NCBI RefSeq assembly: GCF_007971025.1
Contig: NZ_CP042436.1
Location: 3,348,001 to 3,412,000 of the forward strand
Origin: Mucilaginibacter ginsenosidivorans
GTDB lineage: Bacteria; Bacteroidota; Bacteroidia; Sphingobacteriales; Sphingobacteriaceae
Direction of reading: 5' to 3'
DNA length: 64,000 bases
Shown here: positions 9,418 to 17,981 of the stretch, in pieces
Numbering within the stretch: the stretch's first letter is position 1
How the letters are laid out: every line of letters begins with the position of its first letter
Notes under the pieces: generated by a model
What the model was told of the DNA's origin: nothing
What the model saw: only the letters and a program-made list of their open reading frames with translations
The model's database searches: none
Translations under genes and position numbers: made by a program

Positions 9418-10641
9418 ATGCAGCTTAGCGCAAAATATCTTTTCCTGGCAGGTGTGATGATGGCTTGTTCGTGCAACCCCGGTAAGCAGGAATCATCGGT
9501 TAAAGACTTTAAAAAAGGCTCATTTGGGTATGATCTCGCGTTCCTCCAAAAAAGGGACAGTGTTATTGTGCTGGAAAGCAGCGACGGATCGGCCAAAGCT
9601 ATCATTTCCCCAAAATACCAGGGCAAAGTATTTACCTCCACAGCTGACGGTGATACCGGAAAAAGTTTTGGCTGGATAAATTATAAGGCCTTTGATGCAA
9701 AGATAGATCCGCATATGAATGCCTATGGGGGAGAAGACCGCCTGTGGCTGGGACCGGAAGGAAGCAAGTTTGCCTTGTTTTTTAAACCCGGAACAAAAAT
9801 GGAGTTCGCTAACTGGCATACCCCCGCCGCTTTTGATCATGAAGGCTGGAAACTGGCGAACGCAGGCGATAAAGAAGTATCGTTCAGCAAAGATATGCAA
9901 CTACAGAACTATGCGAGTACTAACTTTAAATTACGCATTGAACGCAATATCAGCCTGCTTGACAGGGCAGATATTCAAAAAGCACTGGATGTGCAGCCAG
10001 ACAGCTCGGTAAAGGCAGTCGGAATAAAAACGGACAACAGCATCGTTAACACAGGCGATACAGATTGGACAAAGCAAACCGGCGCGCCCTGTCTATGGAA
10101 CCTTGATATGTTTAACCCTTCCCCGGGCGTAGTGATCGTGATCCCCTATAACGAAAACGCAAGCGGTAAAGTAGCAACCACGGATTACTTTGGCCAGATA
10201 CCGCCCGACAGGGTAATTTATAAGAATGGTCATTTGTTTTTTAAAGCCGATGGTAAATCGCGGGGCAAGCTTGGCATGCCGGCATCACGAACAAAAGCCA
10301 TAGCGGGCAGCTATGATGCTATTAATAATGTGCTGACAGTAGCGGTATTTGATGTGGAAAGCAAGGCCACTTACCTTAACCAGGAATGGACGCCGGACAA
10401 AGACCCTATGATAGGTGACGCTGTCAATTCCTACAACGACGGACCATTGGCAGACGGCACGCAGATGGGACCATTTTACGAGATAGAAAGCGTATCGCCG
10501 GGGGCATTTCTTAAACCCGGTGAAAAACTTACCCACCAGCATTGTATATTTCACTTTACCGGCGACAAAGCCGGGCTGAATAAGATCGCCTTAAAAACAC
10601 TTGGTGTCTCGCTGAGTGAGATAAAATTAGCTTTTAAATAA
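9418..10641 (+). CDS. DUF6786-like lipoprotein
   Basis: The 407-residue product has a lipoprotein signal (MQLSAKYLFLAGVMMACSC) with acylation most likely at Cys17 or Cys19, followed by NPGKQ. The body contains WINYKAFDA, YGGEDRLWLGPEG, PCLWNLDMF and NDGPLADGTQMGPFYEIES, and is all-beta in appearance, resembling the galactose-mutarotase-like sandwich proteins grouped in DUF6786 as I remember that family. It may bind or epimerise a sugar at the envelope. It is the last gene of the operon, 7 bp behind the GH172 gene, so it probably handles the same glycan. The biochemical role is not established. Confidence 0.8.
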   Translation: MQLSAKYLFLAGVMMACSCNPGKQESSVKDFKKGSFGYDLAFLQKRDSVIVLESSDGSAKAIISPKYQGKVFTSTADGDTGKSFGWINYKAFDAKIDPHMNAYGGEDRLWLGPEGSKFALFFKPGTKMEFANWHTPAAFDHEGWKLANAGDKEVSFSKDMQLQNYASTNFKLRIERNISLLDRADIQKALDVQPDSSVKAVGIKTDNSIVNTGDTDWTKQTGAPCLWNLDMFNPSPGVVIVIPYNENASGKVATTDYFGQIPPDRVIYKNGHLFFKADGKSRGKLGMPASRTKAIAGSYDAINNVLTVAVFDVESKATYLNQEWTPDKDPMIGDAVNSYNDGPLADGTQMGPFYEIESVSPGAFLKPGEKLTHQHCIFHFTGDKAGLNKIALKTLGVSLSEIKLAFK

Positions 10642-10645
10642 AAAA

Positions 10646-10668
10646 ATGCCGGGCATAATACCCGGCAT
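10646..10668 (-). terminator. rho-independent terminator, minus-strand polarity
   Basis: The perfect 8-bp stem ATGCCGGG / CCCGGCAT (loop CATAATA) is followed by a run of seven T on the minus strand and by A-rich DNA on the plus strand. It therefore suits the minus-strand receiver gene ending at 10711. It may also stop the plus-strand operon weakly. Confidence 0.8.
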
Positions 10669-10710
10669 AAAAACTAAAATATGATCACTTGTTTGGATTT
10701 CTAAAGGTTG

Positions 10711-11106
10711 TCAGACCAGTCCATGGCTGCAAATACTATTCAGCATTTGTTTTGACAATGGCTTGCTGATAAATGAGCTTACACAGGCATATTTGGTAGA
10801 TCGCTCCTTATCCGATTCACGGACGGACGATGTCATTACATACAGCTCGATATTTTTCTTCAGGCGATTTTTTAACCGCTCAAACTTTTCAAGAAAATCC
10901 CATCCGCTAAAATCTGGCATCGTCAGGTCCAGGAAAATCACGTCGGGTAAACGATTGCTCTCCGACTGGTGTTCCTCCATATACTCAATGATCATATCGC
11001 CATCGAAAGTATAAGTTGCCTGCTGGCATCTGTCATTATTATATAACATTGTCCGCATGATATAATGATCAATGGGATTATCGTCAATTAAAACAACTTT
11101 ACACAT
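10711..11106 (-). CDS. single-domain response regulator (CheY-like receiver)
   Basis: The 131-residue protein is a stand-alone receiver domain. It has the acidic pocket IDDNP near residue 8, the phospho-accepting Asp in VIFLDLTMPDFSG, the conserved Thr/Ser position in YVMTSS, and the late Lys in FISKPL. There is no output domain, so it must act through a partner protein, as small CheY-like regulators and phosphorelay intermediates do. No histidine kinase gene is adjacent; the nearest in the window is at 16624. It is transcribed alone, divergent from the small gene at 11251, and ends at its own terminator. Confidence 0.9.
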   Translation of the reverse strand: MCKVVLIDDNPIDHYIMRTMLYNNDRCQQATYTFDGDMIIEYMEEHQSESNRLPDVIFLDLTMPDFSGWDFLEKFERLKNRLKKNIELYVMTSSVRESDKERSTKYACVSSFISKPLSKQMLNSICSHGLV

Positions 11107-11250
11107 GGTGATGATCTTTAATAGGTTAGTAGTTTTTGGTTGATAGCATGACGTGTTAATTTATACGCAAAGGCTATACCAATACGCAAGTGAACCTATT
11201 GACGATATTATCGTATACAACCGGTATCAATAATATTTTTTTTATAACCA

Positions 11251-11571
11251 ATGCACCCGCAAATTACCGCTGTTGTAAATAAGGCCAGTGTATACGCACA
11301 GGCGCCTAACGATATTGCCCAAAATAATGCAGAAAGGGTTCTAAACTACATAGATGACCTGAACCTGGAGAAAAATATACGGTTCAGGCCCACGTTGTCA
11401 GGCAGCCTTTTTATGGCCTGGAACATAGGCGACTGGGAGTATGATATGGAATGTGTAAAAAATGGTTATATTATTTTTTCGTTTACAAAAGGCGGATACG
11501 AAAAAGCAAGCGGCTGCGCCCTGTTTGATGAATTTATTCCACAATTTGAGAAATATTTGCTAATGCTGTAA
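11251..11571 (+). CDS. hypothetical protein
   Basis: This 106-residue soluble protein has no signal peptide or known motif. It begins with a helical stretch (ITAVVNKASVYAQAP and ERVLNYIDDLNL), then a set of aromatic-rich strands (GSLFMAWNIGDWEYDMECVKNGYIIFSF) and a final helix. The pattern suggests a small alpha/beta domain of unknown function. The stop codon ends at 11571, directly abutting the stop of the convergent minus-strand gene at 11572, which leaves no room for a separate terminator. Confidence 0.6.
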   Translation: MHPQITAVVNKASVYAQAPNDIAQNNAERVLNYIDDLNLEKNIRFRPTLSGSLFMAWNIGDWEYDMECVKNGYIIFSFTKGGYEKASGCALFDEFIPQFEKYLLML

Positions 11572-11868
11572 TTACACAGCCTTCAGCAAATGGCGTGGGT
11601 CCTGGCTGCTGATGTGCATATCAGGATAGCCGATATGCTCGGCATACCACTGCAGTGCCGATGCCACCAATGGCCTTAAATAGTCCTTAATATTCACTGT
11701 TTCGAAAACAATAAGGCCTTCATTGTATTTGCTATAGAACTGGAGTTCGGTTGGATTCGGCTCAAAAGCTTCCTCAAGCCTGCGAATGCTGATACGCAAC
11801 ATAGATTTAACATCGCGGATCATATCACCAGCTTCGGTTTGGATAATGTAAAAATTAGTGGATAGCAT
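11572..11868 (-). CDS. hypothetical protein
   Basis: This 98-residue soluble protein has no recognised family. It contains a helix with DMIRDVKSMLRISIRRLEEAF, a strand region LQFYSKYNEGLIVFETV and a helical C-terminus with LRPLVASALQWYAEHIG. It ends base to base with the convergent gene at 11251-11571. The balanced residue composition and the absence of overlap with a better frame support it as a real gene, but no function can be stated. Confidence 0.6.
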   Translation of the reverse strand: MLSTNFYIIQTEAGDMIRDVKSMLRISIRRLEEAFEPNPTELQFYSKYNEGLIVFETVNIKDYLRPLVASALQWYAEHIGYPDMHISSQDPRHLLKAV

Positions 11869-12512
11869 TTATAATTGATTTCTTATTAACACTTGTCAAA
11901 AAATGTACCACTTTAGCGTTGAATTTATTAACACACAACTTGTTGATACCGTTTACGGTTGAAAACTATAAATGCCTGTATTAAAGGATTTCACGCAAGT
12001 TAACTAAAGTCTGCGCGGCGATGGTAAACATTAATATTTTGCTACCGGTCATTCTTTGATCGCAAGTCAGTTTTTTACCGTAATCCCAGTGGAAGTGTTA
12101 AAAATAAGCGCCGGTTTGCGGAGAGGAAAATTGCATCTGTCGCTCCGACTTTTTTTGGAAATACAGCATTTAATATTTGCAAATCTGATGTTTAAATATT
12201 ATGTTTAATAAGTAATTGCCTGTGATAAGTTCCCCCGTTAATTTAGCCTTTATATAGTTGACCAATTGGGGATGATAGTTTACTAATAAAACATCGCGGA
12301 TCTTTTGCCGTGGTAAATAACCTGAATTAAGTTTAAGCTGATTGATCTTTAATAAAAGAAGTGCGATTATGCGTGCTTTATTATTTAATGATTGTGTTTT
12401 GGAAGTGGGATCCGTTATTCTTCAAACCCGGTGAGAATTTTTAAGAGATAAACAAATTCTATTTGAAACAAAACAAAATACGCTGCGTCTTAAATATGTA
12501 GAAATTAATGTT
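11869..12512. other. intergenic region without recognised feature
   Basis: About 640 bp between a minus-strand and a plus-strand hypothetical gene contain no frame I would call, no hairpin with a T-run and no strict TAnnTTTG element. I see nothing further in it. Confidence 0.5.
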
Positions 12513-12791
12513 ATGGTTAACCCGGTTAAATATCATTTGGATACGCAGGGCGACGAACGGCTGATCAATATTGAGCCGATATATGAAGAGATAGGCGGCG
12601 GCGACTTGTTCCCGACAGGTCGGTATATACTTTATGAGGCCGGCGAAGGTGTGGGAGAGATCAGGTTTGACGGTGAATTGTTTGAATGGGATTGGAACGG
12701 CAGTAAGAATCTTGATCACGAAACGATATTCAAGATCGTGCAGTTCATCCGTGAGTACAACGAGCCGGAGCTTGCCGACTACCTTGACTAA
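12513..12791 (+). CDS. hypothetical protein
   Basis: The 92-residue acidic protein starts MVNPVKYHLDTQGDERLINIEPIY and contains EEIGGGDLFPTGRYILYEAGEG, FDGELFEWDWNG and an Asp/Glu-rich helical C-terminus ending YLD. There is no signal peptide and no metal or nucleotide motif. It reads as a small cytoplasmic beta-rich domain of unknown function. It stands alone between two intergenic gaps, 133 bp before the membrane acyltransferase gene. Confidence 0.6.
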   Translation: MVNPVKYHLDTQGDERLINIEPIYEEIGGGDLFPTGRYILYEAGEGVGEIRFDGELFEWDWNGSKNLDHETIFKIVQFIREYNEPELADYLD

Positions 12792-12924
12792 CCTCTTTGC
12801 AATCGGTTGCCTCCTGCCTTAGGGCCGTTTTGCGATACTTTTTAAAAACAATTAAAAAGTATTATTATTTTCTTGTAAAATTAAAATAGTATTCGCACAT
12901 TGTGGCTGTAAACGAACCTAATTT

Positions 12925-14048
12925 ATGGCCGAAGCTTCACCGAGATTTTTATCGCTCGATGTTTTTCGTGGAATGACTATTTGTTTCATGATCATTGTAA
13001 ATACCCCCGGAAGCAACGGTGCATTCTGGCCGCTAAACCACGCGGCGTGGAACGGCTTTACACCTACCGACCTGGTTTTTCCCTCTTTCCTGTTTGCAGT
13101 TGGTAACGCAATGAGCTTTACCATGAAAAAATATCAGCAGATGGGCAATAGCGCTGTGCTTGGAAAGATATTCAAAAGAACGATCCTGATATTCCTGATA
13201 GGTTACCTGATGTACTGGTTCCCGTTTTTCAATGTTCAAAACGGACACTGGAATTTGAGGCCGGTCGGCGAAACACGCATTATGGGTGTATTGCAGCGCA
13301 TCGCATTATGTTACTGTTTTGCTTCGCTGATGGTGCATTACCTTAAAAAGAATACGGTGTATATCCTGTCAGGAGTTTTTTTGCTGGGATACTGGATCAT
13401 TCTGCTTGTTTGGGGCGATCCTGCAAACCCGCTTGGAATGCTGACAAATGCAGGCACCTACCTTGACAAATGGGTGTTGGGAGACGCGCACCTGTATCAT
13501 GGCGAAGGCGTCGCTTTCGACCCTGAAGGTATCCTGAGTACAATACCGTCCATTGTAAACGTAATCATCGGCTTTTACGCCGGTAAGTTCATCCAGGAAA
13601 AGGGCAAAGGGTACGAAACTATTGCGCGATTAATGCTTACCGGCTGCCTTTTTATATTTATTGCAATATGCTGGGATGCTGTTTTTCCGATCAATAAAAA
13701 ACTCTGGACAAGCTCGTTCGTTTTTATCACTACCGGTATCGACCTGGTTATTATCTCATTCCTTATTTTTATCGTGGAAATAAAGGAGTGGCGAAATGTA
13801 AACTGGCCCAATTTTTTACCGTCGTCGGCAAAAACCCGCTTTTTGTCTACATCGTTTCTGAATTGATCCTGATCATTCTTTCATGGGTGGTACTTGGCGG
13901 AAAAAGTATCCCGCAATGGGTGGACAATTTCTGGCAGTCTGTTGCACACGGCAAAATAGGTTCGTTGCTATTTGCCATCACTGTTATGCTTACCTGCTGG
14001 CTTGTAGGTTATATACTTGACAAACGAAAAATTTACATACGGGTCTAA
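12925..14048 (+). pseudogene. heparan-alpha-glucosaminide N-acetyltransferase-like membrane protein (DUF5009/NagX type), frameshifted
   Basis: Two overlapping frames together make one protein of about 374 residues, the usual length of this family. The first (12925-13866) gives the conserved start LSLDVFRGMTICFMI, the loop NHAAWNGFTPTDLVFPSFLF and most of the transmembrane helices. The second (read from about 13800 to 14048) continues with AQFFTVVGKNPLFVYIVSE and two more helices. In homologues the join reads NWAQFF, which needs TGGGCC where the sequence has TGGCCC at 13803-13809, so one G appears to be lost. Members transfer acetyl or acyl groups to amino sugars across the inner membrane. The lesion could be a true inactivating deletion or a base-calling error next to a GGCCC run. 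Confidence 0.8.
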
Positions 14049-14090
14049 TTAACCAACATATAAATCAACTAAATCCATCAATCTCACGAA

Positions 14091-14113
14091 AAGGCCCCGC
14101 AAGGGGCTTTTTT
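14091..14113 (+). terminator. rho-independent terminator
   Basis: The stem AAGGCCCC / GGGGCTTT closed by the tetraloop GCAA is followed by a T-run. It lies 43 bp downstream of the acyltransferase stop codon and before the polyketide synthase gene. Confidence 0.85.
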
Positions 14114-14236
14114 ATGCTGCGGGCAACCGGGTATGGTCATGTTTCGTAATTTAGATGTATCCGCTCTTGTTTTTTTAAAACTAACAGTCGCTACTTTTCT
14201 TTATACAATAGATATTTTTCATCCATCAAACTTATT

Positions 14237-15292
14237 ATGCCTTATATAGCAGCAGTATCCAAGATAGATCTTCCATGCCGGACAGACCAGCAGGCGGTAA
14301 AAGAGCAGGCGCGGATAGCCTTTACCAGCCGGTCGCCGCATATGGAGCGGTTGATGGATGTTTTTGACAACACGCAGATTGTTACCCGTAATTTTTGTAA
14401 GCCATTGGGGTACTATATGATGCCGTCTACGTTTGAGGACAGGAATAACCAGTACCTCGAAACTACATTGAAATATTCTGTCGAGGCTATCGAGGAATGC
14501 CTAACAAGGGCAAACGTTAGTAAAAATGAGATAACGGACATTTTATTTGTATCTACAACGGGTCTCGCCACCCCCAGTATGGACGCATTGATCATTAACC
14601 GAATGCGACTGGATCCGCATATTAACCGGATGCCAATATTTGGGCTTGGTTGTGCGGGAGGCGTGTCGGGAATGGCGAAAGCGAATTCGATAGCGATAGC
14701 AGATCCGGATGCTGTAGTACTAATGGTAGCGGTGGAACTATGTTCGCTGACCGTTTTGCGCGATGATTACAGCACAAGTAATTTTGTCGGATCGAGCCTC
14801 TTCTCGGACGGTATAGCAGCCTGCCTGGTGATGGGTGATAATCGCCCCGGCGATAACCGCGTGCGGTATAAGTCGGCCAGCAGTAAATTGTATTATGATT
14901 CGCTGGAGGTGATGGGCTGGGACTTTACTAATAACGGCTTTAAGGTGCTTTTTTCCAAAGATATACCCACCTTTATCAATGAAAATGTGCGTAACGATAT
15001 CACCGGGTTTCTTTCAAAACAAGGTTTGAAACTGGAAGATATTAAAAACTTCATCTTTCATCCGGGAGGTAAAAAAGTGCTTGATGCTTACACGGATGCC
15101 TTGCCTGTGGAAGGAGACTTTCTTCAAAACTCGCGTGTGGTAATGAATAACTACGGCAATATGTCGAGCGTGACGGTATTATATGTGCTGGAGCGTTTTA
15201 TGAATGAAGGCTTTGAAAATGGCTACGGATTGATGATGGCGATGGGGCCTGGTTTCTCGAGCGAGATGGTATTGCTGGAGATGGGGAATTGA
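14237..15292 (+). CDS. type III polyketide synthase (alkylpyrone/alkylresorcinol synthase type)
   Basis: The 351-residue protein has the full catalytic triad of the chalcone-synthase superfamily: Cys139 in FGLGCAGGVSG, His275 in NFIFHPGGKKVLDAY and Asn308 in NNYGNMSS. The C-terminal motif GLMMAMGPGFSSE matches the family GFGPG loop in position. These homodimeric enzymes extend an acyl-CoA starter with malonyl-CoA and cyclise the product; bacterial members usually make alkylpyrones or alkylresorcinols. The next gene encodes an ICMT-like methyltransferase, the same pairing as BpsA-BpsB of Bacillus subtilis, whose product is an O-methylated alkylpyrone. The starter unit cannot be told from the sequence. 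Confidence 0.93.
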   Translation: MPYIAAVSKIDLPCRTDQQAVKEQARIAFTSRSPHMERLMDVFDNTQIVTRNFCKPLGYYMMPSTFEDRNNQYLETTLKYSVEAIEECLTRANVSKNEITDILFVSTTGLATPSMDALIINRMRLDPHINRMPIFGLGCAGGVSGMAKANSIAIADPDAVVLMVAVELCSLTVLRDDYSTSNFVGSSLFSDGIAACLVMGDNRPGDNRVRYKSASSKLYYDSLEVMGWDFTNNGFKVLFSKDIPTFINENVRNDITGFLSKQGLKLEDIKNFIFHPGGKKVLDAYTDALPVEGDFLQNSRVVMNNYGNMSSVTVLYVLERFMNEGFENGYGLMMAMGPGFSSEMVLLEMGN

Positions 15293-15396
15293 ATCGGAAA
15301 GACCGTAAGTCCGAAAGATTTATACGGATCGTGCTAACAGGACTTATTATTTATCTTGCGGGCTTTTTGACTTACGCGACTTACGGACTATAAAAC
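15293..15396. repeat. intergenic island of repeated GACTTACG words
   Basis: CCGTAAGTC at 15303-15311 is the exact reverse complement of GACTTACGG at 15378-15386, and GACTTACG occurs again at 15369-15376. The gap between the synthase and methyltransferase genes can thus form a hairpin in the shared transcript. It belongs to a set of similar word-built gaps in this window. Confidence 0.5.
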
Positions 15397-15888
15397 ATGT
15401 ATTTCATTCTGTTTATTTCTTTTCTGATTATTCAGCGACTTACGGAACTTTATATATCAAGGCGGAATGAGAAGTGGCTGCTATCGAAAGGCGCGGTTGA
15501 ATATGGGCGCGAACATTACCCGTTTATGGTGGGAATGCATACGTTGTTTATTTGTTCTATCGTGGCCGAATATTACCTGGCCGGAGATAAACAAATGGAT
15601 TACCTGTTTTTAGGGCTGTTTATTTTGCTTTTACTGTTTAAATTTTGGGTGCTCAGCTCATTGGGAACTTATTGGAACACCAGGATATACCGTGTGCCGG
15701 GAGCCGGGCCGGTGAAAAAGGGTCCATATAAACTATTTAAACACCCCAACTATGTTGACGTAGTATGCGAGATCGCCATTATCCCGCTGGTGTTCCATTT
15801 GTGTTATACAGCGGTTATATTTACAGTTTTGAATGCTATTATGCTGACGGTGCGAATACGGGTAGAAAATAAGGTTTGGGCTAATTAG
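15397..15888 (+). CDS. isoprenylcysteine carboxyl methyltransferase-family membrane protein (BpsB-like)
   Basis: The 163-residue protein is built of four to five transmembrane segments, starting MYFILFISFLIIQRLTELYISRRN. The family signature is GPVKKGPYKLFKHPNYVD, in which the His-Pro-Asn-Tyr segment forms the S-adenosylmethionine site, and the C-terminal VRIRVENKVW matches the RxxxEE-type end in reduced form. Relatives next to type III polyketide synthases methylate the hydroxyl of alkylpyrones or alkylresorcinols rather than prenylcysteine. It follows the synthase gene by 104 bp without a clear terminator. Its last 8 bp overlap the convergent LytTR regulator gene. Confidence 0.88.
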   Translation: MYFILFISFLIIQRLTELYISRRNEKWLLSKGAVEYGREHYPFMVGMHTLFICSIVAEYYLAGDKQMDYLFLGLFILLLLFKFWVLSSLGTYWNTRIYRVPGAGPVKKGPYKLFKHPNYVDVVCEIAIIPLVFHLCYTAVIFTVLNAIMLTVRIRVENKVWAN

Positions 15889-16627
15889 ACATTTTCTTTT
15901 TGACATTGTCCCAAAGCTTTTTGTTTACTACCTGGTCTATCACGTGCTGGCGATAATTGCGGCTGATAGGAATGCGATGGTCCCGGATAAATATTTCGTT
16001 ACCTTCTATACTTTCAATTTTCCCGGTGGCTACGATGTAGGATTTATGTACGCGGATAAACGCATGCTGGTCCAGGTTTTCCTCCAGGTTTTTTAGCGAC
16101 AGGATGGTCATGAATTTGCCCTTTACTGTGTAGATATTGACGTAGTTCTGCATTCCTTCGACATATAAGATGTCTTCAAAAGGTATTTTCTCGTATTTGT
16201 TGCCGCATTTTATAAAAAAATAGTCGTCATCCGGTAAAGTTGTGCTTTGTTCAGTCGCAGGCCTCGAAATTAATCGATGATAATCACGCGCTTTGCTGGC
16301 CGCTTTAAAGAAACGTTCGAACGTAATAGGTTTAAGCAGGTAATCGAGCACATTCAATTGAAAGCCTTCCAATGCATAAGACGGGTAGGCCGTAGTAATA
16401 ATCACCATAGGCGGCTTTTGCATGATCTTGAGGAACTCGATACCGTTCATCTTTGGCATCTGGATATCGAGGAAGATCAGGTCGATGGTGTTGTTATCGA
16501 TCAGCGGCACCAGTTCAAGCGGATTCTCACAAACGCCTGCCAATTGAAGAAAGTCAACCTCCCTTACATAATTTGCAAGGCCTTCGCGGGCCAGCGGTTC
16601 GTCATCGATGATTACACAATTGATCAT
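15881..16627 (-). CDS. LytTR-family response regulator
   Basis: The 248-residue regulator has an N-terminal receiver domain (acidic residues in VIIDDEP, phospho-acceptor Asp54 in IFLDIQMPKMNG, Lys in YLLKP) and a C-terminal LytTR DNA-binding domain from about residue 135 (FIKCGNKYEKIPFEDILYVEG, then HAFIRVHKSYIV and the end of the beta fold NEIFIRDHRIPISRNYRQ). Such regulators bind short direct repeats near promoters. It overlaps its partner kinase gene by 4 bp, indicating translational coupling, and is the second gene of that operon. Its targets are not visible, although the polyketide genes converge on it. Confidence 0.94.
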   Translation of the reverse strand: MINCVIIDDEPLAREGLANYVREVDFLQLAGVCENPLELVPLIDNNTIDLIFLDIQMPKMNGIEFLKIMQKPPMVIITTAYPSYALEGFQLNVLDYLLKPITFERFFKAASKARDYHRLISRPATEQSTTLPDDDYFFIKCGNKYEKIPFEDILYVEGMQNYVNIYTVKGKFMTILSLKNLEENLDQHAFIRVHKSYIVATGKIESIEGNEIFIRDHRIPISRNYRQHVIDQVVNKKLWDNVKKKMSN

Positions 16628-17751
16628 GCTATAAATTCTACAGGCGGGGAAAAAGTTAATTCAGAAAGTTCGAGACCAAGTTTCACAATAAAATCGTCTG
16701 CACGATCTTGTATGTCCAGCTTATACTGACCGGGATAAACCAGGTCGAGCCGCCTTTTTACATTTTTTAAACCAATACCACCATACACTACAGCTTCCGC
16801 TGATTTGTTTTCGCCCTTACTATTCGCCACCCGGACATTCAGGTGATGCTTTTCTGTCGTTAATTCAATATCTATCCAATTCAGGAAATCCTTTTCGCGC
16901 GAAACGTGCTTAAATGCATTTTCGACAAATGTCATCAAAATAAACGGGGCAATGCCTAAAGCCGGCGAATAACCATCGTCGATATTAATATTCAATTGCA
17001 AGTTTGGGCTTTGACGGAGCCTTTCCAGTTCAATAAAATTTTCGAGGTAAGCGATTTCCTTTTTTAAGGGTATTAGGCTATCGTTCGATTCGTAAAGCTG
17101 GTGCCTTAACAACTCGGAGAACTTAGCCAGCGAGGCAGAAGCCATATCCGGATTCTTATGGATAAGGAAAAATATCGAGTTGATGCTATTGAACAAAAAA
17201 TGCGGGTTGAACTGGTATTTCAAAAACTTAAGCTCGGTTTCCAGTTTCTCTTTTTCCAGCTCTCTTTGCCGCTTTTGCGTTTCAAGCCAGTTTTTTGCCA
17301 GTTTAATGCTCATACCCAGCGTAATTGCTGCTAAAGTGGACTTCACCGGTTCTGATTTGGCCGCATTGAACCAGCCGCTAAAGTTGCTGGTAATGCCAAA
17401 CATTTTTTGTGCATTACTGCCGCTCAACCAGGCGGTTATGTAGTATCCCGGCACTATGAGAAACGAAGAAACAACGACGATCAGTATAATGAACATAATG
17501 TACCAACCGTAATGCCTTTTTTGCAGGTAACGTGGTATAAGAAAATATAAATTGAAATAAACCGCGAACGCCGGAAAGATCGTATAGAAGAGACTTTTGG
17601 CCCAAAAGGTAGAAAAAAACTGTTCGTGGGCTGCTTCATACGGACTTCCGGTGTACAGCGCCCATAGTACATAGTTGTATAATAGCCAAAAAGGGATATG
17701 ATACAATTTGTACCTGATGAACCAGTTTTGTTTCGAGAGCATAAGCGCCAT
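16624..17751 (-). CDS. LytS-type sensor histidine kinase
   Basis: The 375-residue protein has four transmembrane helices in the first 160 residues and no large extracellular sensor. A coiled-coil stretch (WLETQKRQRELEKEKLETE) leads to the His_kinase motif FNPHFLFNSINS with the phospho-acceptor His184. The C-terminal ATPase part has a reduced N-box (ILMTFVENAFKH) and a glycine-rich box (VVYGGIGLKNVKRRL). This is the standard partner of LytTR regulators and is transcribed first, with its stop overlapping the regulator start. The N-terminus may begin a few residues inside the called Met. It is divergent from the outer-membrane protein gene, 230 bp away. Confidence 0.93.
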   Translation of the reverse strand: MALMLSKQNWFIRYKLYHIPFWLLYNYVLWALYTGSPYEAAHEQFFSTFWAKSLFYTIFPAFAVYFNLYFLIPRYLQKRHYGWYIMFIILIVVVSSFLIVPGYYITAWLSGSNAQKMFGITSNFSGWFNAAKSEPVKSTLAAITLGMSIKLAKNWLETQKRQRELEKEKLETELKFLKYQFNPHFLFNSINSIFFLIHKNPDMASASLAKFSELLRHQLYESNDSLIPLKKEIAYLENFIELERLRQSPNLQLNINIDDGYSPALGIAPFILMTFVENAFKHVSREKDFLNWIDIELTTEKHHLNVRVANSKGENKSAEAVVYGGIGLKNVKRRLDLVYPGQYKLDIQDRADDFIVKLGLELSELTFSPPVEFIA

Positions 17752-17981
17752 GACGCTAATTTAGATCAATTGGCTGAAAGTTGAAGATGCCGCAGATGAA
17801 TGGCGGTAAATAATTGACCAAATACGTCTTATAGCTTATATACGGTAATCAACCGGTCACGACGACCTTTTCTCCCTGTTTCCCTCTAATTCCTTGCATT
17901 TCGTCAATAGGATAGCAGCACTCATCAATTGATATTTTTTGACCGGAATAACTACAGTTCTTTTGGGTAAATACAGCATAT

